Made by a program: the position numbers and the translations under genes. The notes under the pieces were generated by a model. It searched no databases. It was not told where the DNA came from and saw nothing but the letters and a program-made list of their open reading frames with translations. This document shows, piece by piece, positions 35,060 to 44,272 of a stretch of 64,000 bases of DNA; within the stretch, counting starts at the first letter, position 1; each line of letters starts with the position of its first letter. The DNA comes from Candidatus Paracaedibacteraceae bacterium (GTDB lineage: Bacteria; Pseudomonadota; Alphaproteobacteria; Paracaedibacterales; Paracaedibacteraceae): NCBI GenBank assembly GCA_019636035.1, contig JAHBYI010000001.1, positions 861,508-925,507 on the forward strand, in the 5' to 3' direction.

Positions 35060-36649
35060 TTAGATTGGCAAGTTGCTGATAGTGCGTTGACGACGAGCCC
35101 ACACAATGATGACGAGGCGTGTCAGGGATAATGCTGTAAAGAGAGAGATGATGATCCCTAAGGCCAATGTTACAGCAAACCCACGGATAGGGCCTGAGCC
35201 AAACTCGAATAAGACAGCAGATCCGATCAAGGTTGTGATGTTTGAGTCAAGAATGGTCATCAACGCTTTGCGATAGCCTGCGTCAATTGCCATGACGGGC
35301 TTGGTATTATGTCGAAGTTCTTCCTTGATTCGTTCATAGATCAAGACGTTAGCGTCAACTGCCATCCCGATGGTCAAAGCAATACCTGCAATACCCGGCA
35401 AGGTCAATGTTGCCCCCAGGAGAGACAGTGCTGCAAACAACAGGATCAGGTTAAAGGTTAAGGCTATGTCGGCAAAGGCTCCGAACAGGGAATAGTTCAA
35501 AACCATAAAGATCGCCACGAAAATGAACGCATAAATTGTTGCACGTTTACCATCCATGATCGAATCAGCACCAAGGCTTGGCCCAACGGTTCGTTCTTCG
35601 ATGACATTGAGTGGGGCAGGCAAAGCACCTGCGCGCAAGAGTAGTGCGAGTTCTTGAGCTTCGGCTGGTTTGAATCCGCCGCTGATAAAGGCAGACCCAC
35701 TCATCAGGGGTTCTTTGATATTGGGATGACTGATGACGACGTTATCCAAAATAATGGCAAACTGGCGATTAACGTTATTCGCTGTAATTTCTGCGAATTT
35801 CTTAGCCCCAACGGCATCAAATGTAATGGACACGCCTGGTGTTGCTTCGTGGAAATTGAATTGTGCATCAACTAAGCGATCGCCTGTTATCGCAACTTGT
35901 TTTCTGACAACAACATAGCTGTCGCGATCACCATGTTCGCGTGCCGGCAAGACTTCTGACCCCATCGGGACGGTTCCTGTCGGTCGGCCATTCGCATCAA
36001 GTTGGATTGTTCCCGCATCATGATCCACAAGGCGGAATTCCATTTTTGCTGTTTTTCCAATGAGATTTTTTACTTCAGCCGGATTATCAACACCAGGAAG
36101 CTGTAAGATAATGCGATCCGTTCCTTGACGTTGGATCAATGGTTCTTTCGTTCCCGATTCATCAACGCGACGACGAATCACTTCGATCGATTTTTCTAGA
36201 GCTTTACTTTTAACTCGTTGCTCAACTTCTTCGGATAGTGTAACCGTGATTTTCCCTGACACATCATAGTTTGCTTGCAGATCTGTTGTTGCTTTTCTCA
36301 AAGCTGATTTTGCCGTTGCCAGTTGACTGGGATCACGAAGTGTGACCGAGACACCTTTTCTATCGGGCGTTAAAACAAGAGAGGTATACCCCAGTTTTTC
36401 TGATCGCAACGCTGTTCTTATCTCATCGAGTAAGTTATCAGCATAGTCTTTCAAGACAGTTTTCATATCAACTTCAAGTTGTAGATGAGATCCACCTTGC
36501 AGTTCTAATCCTAAATTGAATGTATTTTGCATCCATTCCGGTAAGTTTTTTCGTGACTCATCAGAAACCATATTGGGGATGGAAAAGACCACCCCTAGGA
36601 TGCACACAAGAGCGATAAGAGCTGATTTCCAGCGTGCGATATTTAACAT
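35060..36649 (-). CDS. secD: protein translocase subunit SecD
   Basis: The 529-residue protein starts with one helix (SALIALVCILGVVFSIP), then the periplasmic P1 region beginning LGLELQGGSHLQLEVD, and the later helices with ATIYAFIFVAIFMVLNYSLF, GIALTIGMAVDANVLIYERI and SAVLFEFGSGPIRGFAVTLA. It is 19 bases from secF and 7 from yajC. Confidence 0.97.
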   Translation of the reverse strand: MLNIARWKSALIALVCILGVVFSIPNMVSDESRKNLPEWMQNTFNLGLELQGGSHLQLEVDMKTVLKDYADNLLDEIRTALRSEKLGYTSLVLTPDRKGVSVTLRDPSQLATAKSALRKATTDLQANYDVSGKITVTLSEEVEQRVKSKALEKSIEVIRRRVDESGTKEPLIQRQGTDRIILQLPGVDNPAEVKNLIGKTAKMEFRLVDHDAGTIQLDANGRPTGTVPMGSEVLPAREHGDRDSYVVVRKQVAITGDRLVDAQFNFHEATPGVSITFDAVGAKKFAEITANNVNRQFAIILDNVVISHPNIKEPLMSGSAFISGGFKPAEAQELALLLRAGALPAPLNVIEERTVGPSLGADSIMDGKRATIYAFIFVAIFMVLNYSLFGAFADIALTFNLILLFAALSLLGATLTLPGIAGIALTIGMAVDANVLIYERIKEELRHNTKPVMAIDAGYRKALMTILDSNITTLIGSAVLFEFGSGPIRGFAVTLALGIIISLFTALSLTRLVIIVWARRQRTISNLPI

Positions 36650-36655
36650 GGGATT

Positions 36656-37042
36656 TTAGTCCTTTTGTACAGCAGACTTGGTTGTTTTCTTAACCGCAGC
36701 TTTTTTAGCAGGGGTTTCGATTTTTTCGGCTTTTTCAGCCTTTGGCTCATCAGAATTAACCGCTTCTGTTTTTGTTAAGACTTCGGCGATCATACCACGG
36801 GCAACGCGAACTTTAACGTTGTCAGCAATTTCTACAAGCAATTCTGTATCAGACGTTACTTTATTAACGATACCAATCAACCCGCCATTGGTGACGATGC
36901 GATCGCCACGACGAATCGTCGATAACATCGATTGATGTTCTTTCATCTTTTTTTGTTGAGGACGAATCAACAAGAAATAGAAAATCACAAAAATCATAAT
37001 GAGCGGCATAAACGCCATAATATCAAAGCCACCTTGAGCCAT
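36656..37042 (-). CDS. yajC: preprotein translocase auxiliary subunit YajC
   Basis: The 128-residue protein has one transmembrane helix (FMPLIMIFVIFYFLLIRPQQ) followed by KKMKEHQSMLSTIRRGDRIV, TNGGLIGIVNKV and a Lys/Ala/Glu-rich C-terminal tail (EKAEKIETPAKKAAVKK). YajC, SecD and SecF form the auxiliary complex beside SecYEG. Standard operon order. Confidence 0.95.
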   Translation of the reverse strand: MAQGGFDIMAFMPLIMIFVIFYFLLIRPQQKKMKEHQSMLSTIRRGDRIVTNGGLIGIVNKVTSDTELLVEIADNVKVRVARGMIAEVLTKTEAVNSDEPKAEKAEKIETPAKKAAVKKTTKSAVQKD

Positions 37043-37071
37043 TTTTTTCTCCTCTTTAGTAAATGTCTACC

Positions 37072-37959
37072 TTAGTCTAGCATTGTTGCCGGGTCAACAG
37101 GGGTTTTTCCTTTATTAATTTTAAAGTGCAATTGGGGTTCTTTGACATTGCCTGTTTTTCCAACTGTCCCAATTTTTTGCCCGGCACCGACAGTATCACC
37201 GCGTTTGACGGCAATCTGATCCAAATGGGCATAAACAGTGATCATCCCTTTGTCGTGGCGAATCAAGACAACCTTCCCATAACCGGGGATTTGTTCTGTG
37301 CGACTGACAACACCATTATTAGCGGCCTTGACGGGCGTTCCTTTGGGGGCAGAAATGTTAATTCCGGAGTGTCCGCCTTTACCTGATGAAAAACCTTTGA
37401 CGATTTTACCTTGAACAGGCCAGCTAAAGAAAGCGGCTGATTTTGGTGCCTGACCTAACGGTTGATAGGTTTTTCCCTGTTCGTTAGTATCCTGGTTTTC
37501 AGTTTCGGTATTCGGTTCTGCTGCATCATCCTCGGCGGTTGATGTGACCTCTTCGCCCTGTTCTATACTCTGTGGAGTACCGAAGGATTCATTATTTTCA
37601 GGGGTTTCTTCTGTCCCGGGGAGGGGTGCCAGTTTGTTGACTTTGACGTCTCCTTCTTGAACCGCATCTTCTGCGGGGGAGTAAAATTCATCGTGACGTT
37701 TTGCAGAATGGGCACCCACAAGCAATTTCTGTCCGACAACAATCCGATACGGTGATTTCATACCATTGAGACGAACAAGTTCACGTTTATCAATGTGATA
37801 TGACTTGGCAATGCTGGCTATTGTCTCGCCGCGGCCGACAACGTGATAGGGGCTTTGGTAGGTGTCGTATTCAACATCAGCGGGGCCACCTTTTCGAGTT
37901 GAGCACCCGATCAGAGTACTGGCTGCCAGCATGACGATCATCAAATTACGCAGCTTCAT
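37072..37959 (-). CDS. NlpD-like LysM/M23 lipoprotein, probably catalytically inactive
   Basis: The 295-residue lipoprotein has a lipobox (AASTLIGC), a LysM domain (YHVVGRGETIASIAKSYHID, VRLNGMKSPYRIVVGQKLLV), a Glu/Thr-rich linker and a C-terminal M23 domain GHSGINISAPKGTPVKAANN, VVLIRHDKGMITVYAHLDQI, EPQLHFKINKGKTPVDP. The zinc ligands are degenerate: H-x-x-x-D has Asn in place of Asp (HSGIN), and H-x-H is Q-L-H. So it more likely activates amidases, as NlpD/EnvC do, than cuts peptidoglycan. Start 37959 (MKLRNLMIV) overlaps the surE end by 14 bases. Confidence 0.85.
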   Translation of the reverse strand: MKLRNLMIVMLAASTLIGCSTRKGGPADVEYDTYQSPYHVVGRGETIASIAKSYHIDKRELVRLNGMKSPYRIVVGQKLLVGAHSAKRHDEFYSPAEDAVQEGDVKVNKLAPLPGTEETPENNESFGTPQSIEQGEEVTSTAEDDAAEPNTETENQDTNEQGKTYQPLGQAPKSAAFFSWPVQGKIVKGFSSGKGGHSGINISAPKGTPVKAANNGVVSRTEQIPGYGKVVLIRHDKGMITVYAHLDQIAVKRGDTVGAGQKIGTVGKTGNVKEPQLHFKINKGKTPVDPATMLD

Positions 37960-38722
37960 TATTATGTTCCTTTGAAAATATTTCATTCAGTTTAGTTAGA
38001 GATTTTTCATGGGTAAAGTCAAGAGATAATGGCGTTATCGAGATAAAACCATTGGCCACAGCATCTAAATCTGTTCCTGCTTCGCCTGATCCGTCGTGGT
38101 TAACGATACCAACCCAATAATATTTTTTACCCCGTGGGTCTGTGCATTCATGCAATTCATCGTGATAGACGCGCTGTCCTTGACGCGTTACGCGAATCCC
38201 CTTGACTGAGGTTGCAATAACGTCAGGTACATTAATATTGATTAAGGTATAAGAGTCAAATTTTGCCTTAAGGAGATTGGACAGAATCTCCGGAATATGT
38301 TTTTCGGCTGTTGCCCATTTGGCCGGGTGTCCTTTATTGGTACACAGGCTAATGGCTATTGACGGAATATGCAAGAGAGAACCCTCCATTGCTGCTGCGA
38401 CGGTTCCGGAATAGGTTATATCTTCGGCAAGATTGGCACCATGATTAACACCAGATAAGATGAGATCGGGGGCTTTGTCCTTGAGCAGGTGATTAATCGC
38501 AAATAAAACACAGTCCGTTGGTGTCCCTGATAGGGCGTATTTCTTTTCTGAGATATCCCGAACGCGTAGAGGATCCCTTAGTGTTAGAGAGTGTGCTGAA
38601 CCGCTTTGGTCTAGTTCAGGGGCAACAATCCACACATCGTCCGTCAACTGGCGGGCAATGGTCTCAAGAGCTTTAAGCCCCGGGGCATTAATGCCATCAT
38701 CATTACTTAAAAGTATGCGCAT
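37946..38722 (-). CDS. surE: 5'/3'-nucleotidase SurE
   Basis: The 258-residue survival protein E hydrolyses nucleoside 5'-monophosphates. The signature MRILLSNDDGINAPGLKALE gives the metal-binding ND-D motif, followed by APELDQSGSAHSLTLRDPLR, LSGTPTDCVLFAIN, LSGVNHGANLAEDITYSGTV and AAAMEGSLLHIPSIAIS. It is in the conserved serS-surE-nlpD gene neighbourhood. Confidence 0.96.
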   Translation of the reverse strand: MRILLSNDDGINAPGLKALETIARQLTDDVWIVAPELDQSGSAHSLTLRDPLRVRDISEKKYALSGTPTDCVLFAINHLLKDKAPDLILSGVNHGANLAEDITYSGTVAAAMEGSLLHIPSIAISLCTNKGHPAKWATAEKHIPEILSNLLKAKFDSYTLININVPDVIATSVKGIRVTRQGQRVYHDELHECTDPRGKKYYWVGIVNHDGSGEAGTDLDAVANGFISITPLSLDFTHEKSLTKLNEIFSKEHNNEAA

Positions 38723-38734
38723 GGTTTTACTATA

Positions 38735-40024
38735 TTATTTCTTCCGTATAACGTCAACGCCACCCATATAGGGTATTAACACATCCGGAATTTTGATGCT
38801 GCCATCTGCTTGTTGATAGTTCTCAAGAATCGCAACCATAGTGCGGCCAATGGCCAGACCCGATCCATTGAGCGTATGAACAAATTCATTGGCCGGTTTA
38901 GGGTTATCCGCGGTTGCTTGTGGCCTAAAGCGTGCATTCATACGACGTGCTTGGAAATCTCCGCAGTTGGAACAACTTGAGATCTCACGATAAGTATTTT
39001 GGCTGGGGAGCCATACCTCTAAATCATACGTCTTTTGCGCTGAAAAACCTATGTCACCTGCACATAATGTTAGGACACGGTAGGGGAGTTTTAACGCTTG
39101 TAAAATATGCTCAGCTGCTTGAGTCATACGCTCATGTTCTTCCTCAGATTTGCTGGGGTGAACGATACTGACCAGCTCAACTTTGCCAAATTGATGTTGG
39201 CGAATCATGCCACGTGTGTCGCGACCTGCGGCTCCTGCCTCAGCTCTAAAGCATGGCGTATAGGATGTAAAGCGTAGGGGGAGTTTATCTTCGTTAAGAA
39301 TTTCTTCGGCAACGAGATTGGTTAAAACAACTTCTGCTGTCGGAATCATCCAATAACCCGATGTGGTTTGGAATTGATCATCACGGAATTTTGGCAGTTG
39401 CCCTGTCCCAAACATGGTTTTGTCATTAACCAAAATGGGTGTATAAACTTCGGTATAGCCAAATGTTGTTGTGTGGACGTCAATCATAAAGGCAGCAAGA
39501 GCCCGTTCCATGCGGGCAAGTTCCTGATAGAGAACAACAAAGCGTGATCCTGTTAGTTTTGCTGCGATTTCAAAATCCATTTTCTCAAGATCTTCACCAA
39601 GGTCAAAGTGTGCTTTTGGTTCGAAATCAAAGGTCGGTGGCGTGCCCACTTTGCGAATTTCAACATTCGCGGATTCATCTAGGCCATCAGGCGTGTTAGC
39701 CCCAACCAAATTGGGGATGCCTGAAACTTCATCGTGTAATTGTTGGCCAAGGTCAGCAGATTTTGCCTCAAGGTCAGCAATTTTTGTTTTTATGTCATCG
39801 GCCTCGGCTGCAAGGGCTGTTGTGTCTTGGCCTGTTCGTTTTGCCTCGCCAAAAGATTTTGCGATTTGATTGCGTCGTGATTGAAGTTCTTGCAATTCTG
39901 TTATAATTGCTCGGTTTGCCTCATCAAGCTTGAGGATCATTTCTGACACGGAATCCTTGCCGCGACGTTTCATTGATGCGTCAAGAATTTCCGGGTTAGA
40001 TCGAATTAGTTTAAGATCATGCAT
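38735..40024 (-). CDS. serS: serine--tRNA ligase
   Basis: The 429-residue class II synthetase starts MHDLKLIRSNPEILDASMKR, has the N-terminal coiled-coil arm (ELQELQSRRNQIAKSFGEAK, DIKTKIADLEAKSADLGQQL), motif 2 FRAEAGAAGRDTRGMIRQHQ and motif 3 GSGLAIGRTMVAILENYQQ. The start 40024 is chosen because the family starts MHDLK/MLDLK; the longer frame (from 40087) enters tatC. It overlaps tatC by eight bases. Confidence 0.97.
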   Translation of the reverse strand: MHDLKLIRSNPEILDASMKRRGKDSVSEMILKLDEANRAIITELQELQSRRNQIAKSFGEAKRTGQDTTALAAEADDIKTKIADLEAKSADLGQQLHDEVSGIPNLVGANTPDGLDESANVEIRKVGTPPTFDFEPKAHFDLGEDLEKMDFEIAAKLTGSRFVVLYQELARMERALAAFMIDVHTTTFGYTEVYTPILVNDKTMFGTGQLPKFRDDQFQTTSGYWMIPTAEVVLTNLVAEEILNEDKLPLRFTSYTPCFRAEAGAAGRDTRGMIRQHQFGKVELVSIVHPSKSEEEHERMTQAAEHILQALKLPYRVLTLCAGDIGFSAQKTYDLEVWLPSQNTYREISSCSNCGDFQARRMNARFRPQATADNPKPANEFVHTLNGSGLAIGRTMVAILENYQQADGSIKIPDVLIPYMGGVDVIRKK

Positions 40025-40799
40025 GATTCTGTTCTTTCTTTTCACGAATTGCTTGCACCCGAGCAACAGCAAGGATTGACAGGCCATAAAGGAATACCAG
40101 AGGTGTTGCTAACCCAACCATACTTAAGATATCCGGAGGGGTAATAACAGCCGCTACTGCAAATATACTTACCACAGAAATACGCCATTTTTCAATGAGC
40201 CCTTTTTTCGTTACCATACCAAGGCTTGCTAAAACGGTTAGTAAAACAGGCAGTTGAAAACTAATGCCAAAGGCCATAATCAGGCGCATGACAAAACTTA
40301 AATATTCAGAAACCCTTGCCTCAAGTTGAATCGGGATTGTATTTGTATTTCCGGCAACTTCAAAGCTGAGAAAAAATTTATAGGCATTGGGGAAAATAAC
40401 CCAATAGGCAAAGGCAGCCCCCATTAAGAAAAAGAAAGGCGTTGCCACTAAAACGGATCGTAGGATTTTGCGTTCATGTAAAAAAAGGCCGGGAGAAATA
40501 AAGAGCCAGATCTGACTTGCAAGGTAAGGGAATGTGATAAAGAAACCAGAGAATAACGCAACCTTGATGTATGTCAAAAATGCTTCTGTCAATCCTGTGT
40601 AGATTAGTTTTCGCTCAAGACCCAGCTCAGTAAGAACATGCTGTAACGGTGTCAACAGGAAGTTAAAGATATGGTCTGAAACACCATAGCAGGCGCAAGA
40701 GATCATGAAAAAAGTGAGGAGTACTCGGATAAAACGTGTGCGGAGCTCAAGGAGATGATTCACAATCGGCTGTGGCATATCCTGTTCAGGGCTATTCAT
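40017..40799 (-). CDS. tatC: twin-arginine translocase subunit TatC
   Basis: The 260-residue six-helix protein begins MNSPEQDMPQPIVNHLLELR, with the family's NHL-ELR(T/K)R motif. Hydrophobic segments such as FMISCACYGVSDHIF and FLTYIKVALFSGFFITFPYL and the conserved SFEVAGN and GISFQLPVLLTVLASLG complete it. It binds the twin-arginine signal. It overlaps tatB by 8 bases and serS by 8 bases. The 40853 frame start is not used, as tatB ends there. Confidence 0.95.
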   Translation of the reverse strand: MNSPEQDMPQPIVNHLLELRTRFIRVLLTFFMISCACYGVSDHIFNFLLTPLQHVLTELGLERKLIYTGLTEAFLTYIKVALFSGFFITFPYLASQIWLFISPGLFLHERKILRSVLVATPFFFLMGAAFAYWVIFPNAYKFFLSFEVAGNTNTIPIQLEARVSEYLSFVMRLIMAFGISFQLPVLLTVLASLGMVTKKGLIEKWRISVVSIFAVAAVITPPDILSMVGLATPLVFLYGLSILAVARVQAIREKKEQNHA

Positions 40800-41001
40800 C
40801 GGACTTGTCCTTTGACGTCGGCTGCGTTGGTGGTTCTTGGGAAATGTGTTCAATATAGTCGCGCCATTCTGAAGTCATGATGCGGATTTTACCAACCCAG
40901 CGACCAATGAATCGTAAGACAACAGGGATTTCCTTAGGCCCCAGCAGGACGACCGCAACAATCAAAAGCAAAGCATAATGAGACCATGCAAAGTCAAACA
41001 T
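40792..41001 (-). CDS. tatB: twin-arginine translocase subunit TatB
   Basis: 69 residues: MFDFAWSHYALLLIVAVVLL, GPKEIPVVLRFIGRWVGKIR, then a short amphipathic helix and a polar tail. The G-P-K-E hinge and a short C-terminus are typical of a small alphaproteobacterial TatB. It lies three bases downstream of tatA and overlaps tatC by eight bases. Confidence 0.92.
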   Translation of the reverse strand: MFDFAWSHYALLLIVAVVLLGPKEIPVVLRFIGRWVGKIRIMTSEWRDYIEHISQEPPTQPTSKDKSDE

Positions 41002-41004
41002 AAG

Positions 41005-41178
41005 TTATGCCTTATCACCTTTGTTGGTGTCATCGTCTTTCTCTCCCTCTTTCACCCCATCCTTGAATGCGCGAATTCCCTTGCCAAGGTCACCCATAAC
41101 CTGAGGAAGCTTACCAACACCAAAGACAACCAGAACGATGATCAGCAGTAAAATTAAATGCCCAAAACTAAAGCCCAT
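41005..41178 (-). CDS. tatA: twin-arginine translocase subunit TatA
   Basis: 57 residues: [57 protein letters not shown]. Features are the short N-terminal helix, the FGVGKLP hinge and an amphipathic helix. This is the pore-forming subunit, the first gene of tatABC and transcribed on the minus strand. It is below the usual length cut-off for automatic ORF lists. Confidence 0.93.
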   Translation of the reverse strand: MGFSFGHLILLLIIVLVVFGVGKLPQVMGDLGKGIRAFKDGVKEGEKDDDTNKGDKA

Positions 41179-41295
41179 AATAAATCCTTGATAGGGGGTA
41201 ATCTTGAAGTCATTATAGACTTGAAACAGTTGGAAAATAAAGAATTATTCGTAATGACCGGGACCATATTATTAGTTATGGGTTGACTTCTTTAG

Positions 41296-43992
41296 TTACT
41301 CAGCTTGTTTCTTTAACTCATACAAGGCATCAAGGGCTTGTCGTGGGGACAGGCTGTCTATGTCCAGAGATAAGAGGTGTCGTTCGAGTTGGCTAACTGT
41401 TGTTGCTGCCACAATGGGCGTATCCGGGATGGTCATGTTACTGCGATCAGATTCCAGTCCGGCCAGTATTCCTGTTGCACGATGAATCACCGTTTCAGGA
41501 AGGCCGGCCAGGGCTGCCACATGGATCCCATAGGATTTGTCAGCTGCCCCTTCGATGACTTCATGCATGAAAATGACCTTACCTTCCCACTCCTTGATGC
41601 GGACTGTCAGGCATTTCAATGTTGGGATCTTATCTTTTAGTTGCGTGAGTTCATGGTAATGGGTGGCAAATAACGTACGACTACGGTTTGTTTGGCAAAT
41701 ATGTTCAGTCACTGCCCAAGCGATGGATAGTCCGTCATATGTTGCTGTGCCGCGGCCAATTTCATCTAAAATAATGAACGATCTTTCTGTTGCTTGATGA
41801 AGGATCGCTGCGGTCTCGACCATCTCAACCATAAACGTTGACCGCCCGGAAGCTAAGTCATCAGAGGCTCCGACCCGTGAGAAGATACGATCAACAATGC
41901 CGATGTGGGCGCGAGTAGCAGGGACGTAACTGCCCATTTGTGCTAGAATGGCAATGAGGGCATTTTGTCTGAGGTATGTACTTTTACCCGCCATGTTAGG
42001 CCCTGTAATGAGGAACATTTTGGCATCATTGAAGGCACAGTTGTTGGCGATAAAAGACTCTTCACCTTTTGCCCTCAGAAGATCGGCAATGACAGGATGA
42101 AATCCACCGTCGATATCAAACGTAAGGGATTCATCTACCGTGGGTCGGCAGTAATGTTGATATTCCGCTAAATAGGCTAGGGCTGCTGAGACATCGAGTG
42201 CGGCTAATGATCTGCAACAGCGCAGAATATCATCCGTTACCTGTTGAATATCGTGGACGAGATCTGCAAAAAGTTGCATCTCAATTTCCATGGTTTGCTG
42301 TGCTGCTCCTGTAATTTTACGCTCGAGCTCAGCAAGTTCCGGGGTTGAATAACGGAGTGAGGATGCCAGCGTTTGCCTATGGATAAAATCATCCGGGATC
42401 TTGTTGGCATGGCTCGGGGTGACATCGACATGGTATCCGATAACATTGTTATGTTTGATCTTAAGTGTTGTAATGCCTGTGCGTGAAACGTATTCTGCTT
42501 GCAGTTGAGTGATGTGATCTTTGGTATTGTCTCGCAAATAGCGATAGGTGTCTAACTCACCGTGATATCCTTCGCGAATAAAATTGCCATCGCGTGTATA
42601 AAAAGGCAACTCATCGGCAAGGGCGCGACTGAGTTTATCACTAATCTCCGTGTGATAACCTAGGCGTTGTAACTGTTTTGCTAAACCGCTTGATGTTTCG
42701 ACACCGTCAAAATAATTACGGATCTGCACGGCCATCGACAGACCATCTCGCAAACAGGCGAGATCTCGTGGTGATCCACGCATCATATTGATCCGAGATA
42801 GCGCGCGTTCCATATCCGGTGTTTGCTTCAGGCAATCCCGTACGTGGTGGCGTTCATCTTTGTGTTCAACGAAATAAGTCACGTTATCTTGGCGTTCTTG
42901 GATAGCCGTAAGACTCAGGAGTGGGGCAGCTAATTGCATACTCAGCAAGCGGCTGCCTGCTGCGGTAACGGTGTGGTCGATGGTCTCAAGTAACGATCCC
43001 TGGCGTTGACCTGATTGCGTTAAATGAAGTTCAAGGCTGCGCCGTGTTGGGGCATCGATGGTCATGATCGAATTGATTTTGATTTGGCGAGGGCGATCAA
43101 CCAGACGCAGAGACGCTTTTTGGGTAACATGAATATAGTCAATAAGTGTTCCGGCTGCACGAATCTCAGCCGGGCTAAAAGATCCGAACGCGTCAATGGT
43201 CTTTACTTTATAGGCATGTTCTAACCGCAAACGCCCATTTTCAAGATCAAAACGTGCTAAGGGTAAAGGCGATAGTTTTTTCTTCCATTGAGCCAAATGC
43301 TCATAAAGAGCGGGTTCCATGATTAAGCGGTCTGGGATAATAATCTCAGCCGGATTGAGGCGAGATAAGACACCGGGTAAGCCTGCCATGTCCGTTGCTT
43401 CAACGAGGAAAGCTCCTGTTGACAAATCAATACAGGCGATACCAATTTGATGGTTAGTAACGGGTGAGACTGTGATCAAGAAGTTGCTTTGCCGTGCTTC
43501 TAGCAGGTTTTCCTCGGTGATCGTGCCTGGGGTGACAACACGAACCACATCCCGTTTTAAAGGGCCTTTGGCACCACGCTTTTTAGCTTCAGCCGGATCT
43601 TCCATTTGTTCACAAACGGCAACTTTAAAACCCTTTTGGATGAGACGTCCTAAATAAGAATCATAAGCATGGGCAGGAACACCACACATGGGGATGTCCT
43701 CGCCTTCATTTTTGCCCCGTTTGGTCAGGACAATGTCTAGGGCTTTTGCTGCGGTGACGGCATCCTCAAAGAACAACTCATAAAAGTCACCCAATCGAAA
43801 GAATAACAGAGCATCAGGGTATTCCTGTTTTAAATCTTGGTATTGAGCCATAACAGGCGTCAATTTCACGGTTTTTTCTTGGGGTTTTGGGTCAATCGGT
43901 TGTTGTGCCGGAGCAGAAAATAGATCTAGCGACACCTCTTCCCTTGTGGGATAGGTCGCTTGAAGAGTGGGTGAAGGGGACTTATGGTTCAT
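41296..43992 (-). CDS. mutS: DNA mismatch repair protein MutS
   Basis: The 898-residue mismatch sensor has the mismatch-binding DALLFFRLGDFYELFFEDAV (F-x-E motif as FYEL), Walker A TGPNMAGKSTYLRQNALIAI, Walker B FIILDEIGRGTATYDGLSIA and the C-terminal DSLSPRQALDALYELKK. The first ~48 residues precede the conserved LTPVMAQYQDLKQ. Residues 5-21 (SPSPTLQATYPTREEVS) are encoded by a copy of a dispersed repeat (43932-43980). No SD is visible before ATG 43992, so translation might begin later. Standing alone after the tat operon. Confidence 0.96.
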   Translation of the reverse strand: MNHKSPSPTLQATYPTREEVSLDLFSAPAQQPIDPKPQEKTVKLTPVMAQYQDLKQEYPDALLFFRLGDFYELFFEDAVTAAKALDIVLTKRGKNEGEDIPMCGVPAHAYDSYLGRLIQKGFKVAVCEQMEDPAEAKKRGAKGPLKRDVVRVVTPGTITEENLLEARQSNFLITVSPVTNHQIGIACIDLSTGAFLVEATDMAGLPGVLSRLNPAEIIIPDRLIMEPALYEHLAQWKKKLSPLPLARFDLENGRLRLEHAYKVKTIDAFGSFSPAEIRAAGTLIDYIHVTQKASLRLVDRPRQIKINSIMTIDAPTRRSLELHLTQSGQRQGSLLETIDHTVTAAGSRLLSMQLAAPLLSLTAIQERQDNVTYFVEHKDERHHVRDCLKQTPDMERALSRINMMRGSPRDLACLRDGLSMAVQIRNYFDGVETSSGLAKQLQRLGYHTEISDKLSRALADELPFYTRDGNFIREGYHGELDTYRYLRDNTKDHITQLQAEYVSRTGITTLKIKHNNVIGYHVDVTPSHANKIPDDFIHRQTLASSLRYSTPELAELERKITGAAQQTMEIEMQLFADLVHDIQQVTDDILRCCRSLAALDVSAALAYLAEYQHYCRPTVDESLTFDIDGGFHPVIADLLRAKGEESFIANNCAFNDAKMFLITGPNMAGKSTYLRQNALIAILAQMGSYVPATRAHIGIVDRIFSRVGASDDLASGRSTFMVEMVETAAILHQATERSFIILDEIGRGTATYDGLSIAWAVTEHICQTNRSRTLFATHYHELTQLKDKIPTLKCLTVRIKEWEGKVIFMHEVIEGAADKSYGIHVAALAGLPETVIHRATGILAGLESDRSNMTIPDTPIVAATTVSQLERHLLSLDIDSLSPRQALDALYELKKQAE
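43932..43980. repeat. family C repeat inside the 5' end of mutS
   Basis: On the minus strand the stretch CCCTTCACCCACTCTTCAAG and CGACCTATCCCACAAGGGAAG matches the right-hand copy at 5656-5718 (CCCCTCACCCGCTCTTCGAG, CGACCTCTCCCACAAGGGGAG) with few differences. It is in frame within mutS codons 5-21. Confidence 0.85.
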
Positions 43993-44052
43993 AACGATTT
44001 TTAGGTTTAAAAGTTACTTTAGTCTAACGTACTGAATCTAACCTGTAATGTC

Positions 44053-44168
44053 TATAACCATTCCATTTAACCTTGCTACAGCTAAATTTGCCACTCACTT
44101 AGGGAGCATTAATACGACCTAGATGAGCAACGAATGACGCAGGAGAAAAGTTAAAGGAAACGACTATA
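44053..44168. repeat. palindromic element, family A (116-bp version), copy before LRR gene 1
   Basis: Both ends are related: left TATAACCATTCCATTTAACC, right (reverse complement) TATAGTCGTTTCCTTTAACT. The right arm contains TGCGTCATTCGTTGCTCATC. It is one of three copies flanking the duplicated LRR genes, followed by the shared downstream region of the gene. The frame remains open in each arm. Confidence 0.8.
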
Positions 44169-44272
44169 CGCCAAAAATAGCGTGTTTTTTCCCCTCTGCC
44201 TTTCAAAACCCAATTAACCCGAACCAAAGCTTGTTCGTTCTAAATTCTCTCTTTAATACGCTATTTCCGATA

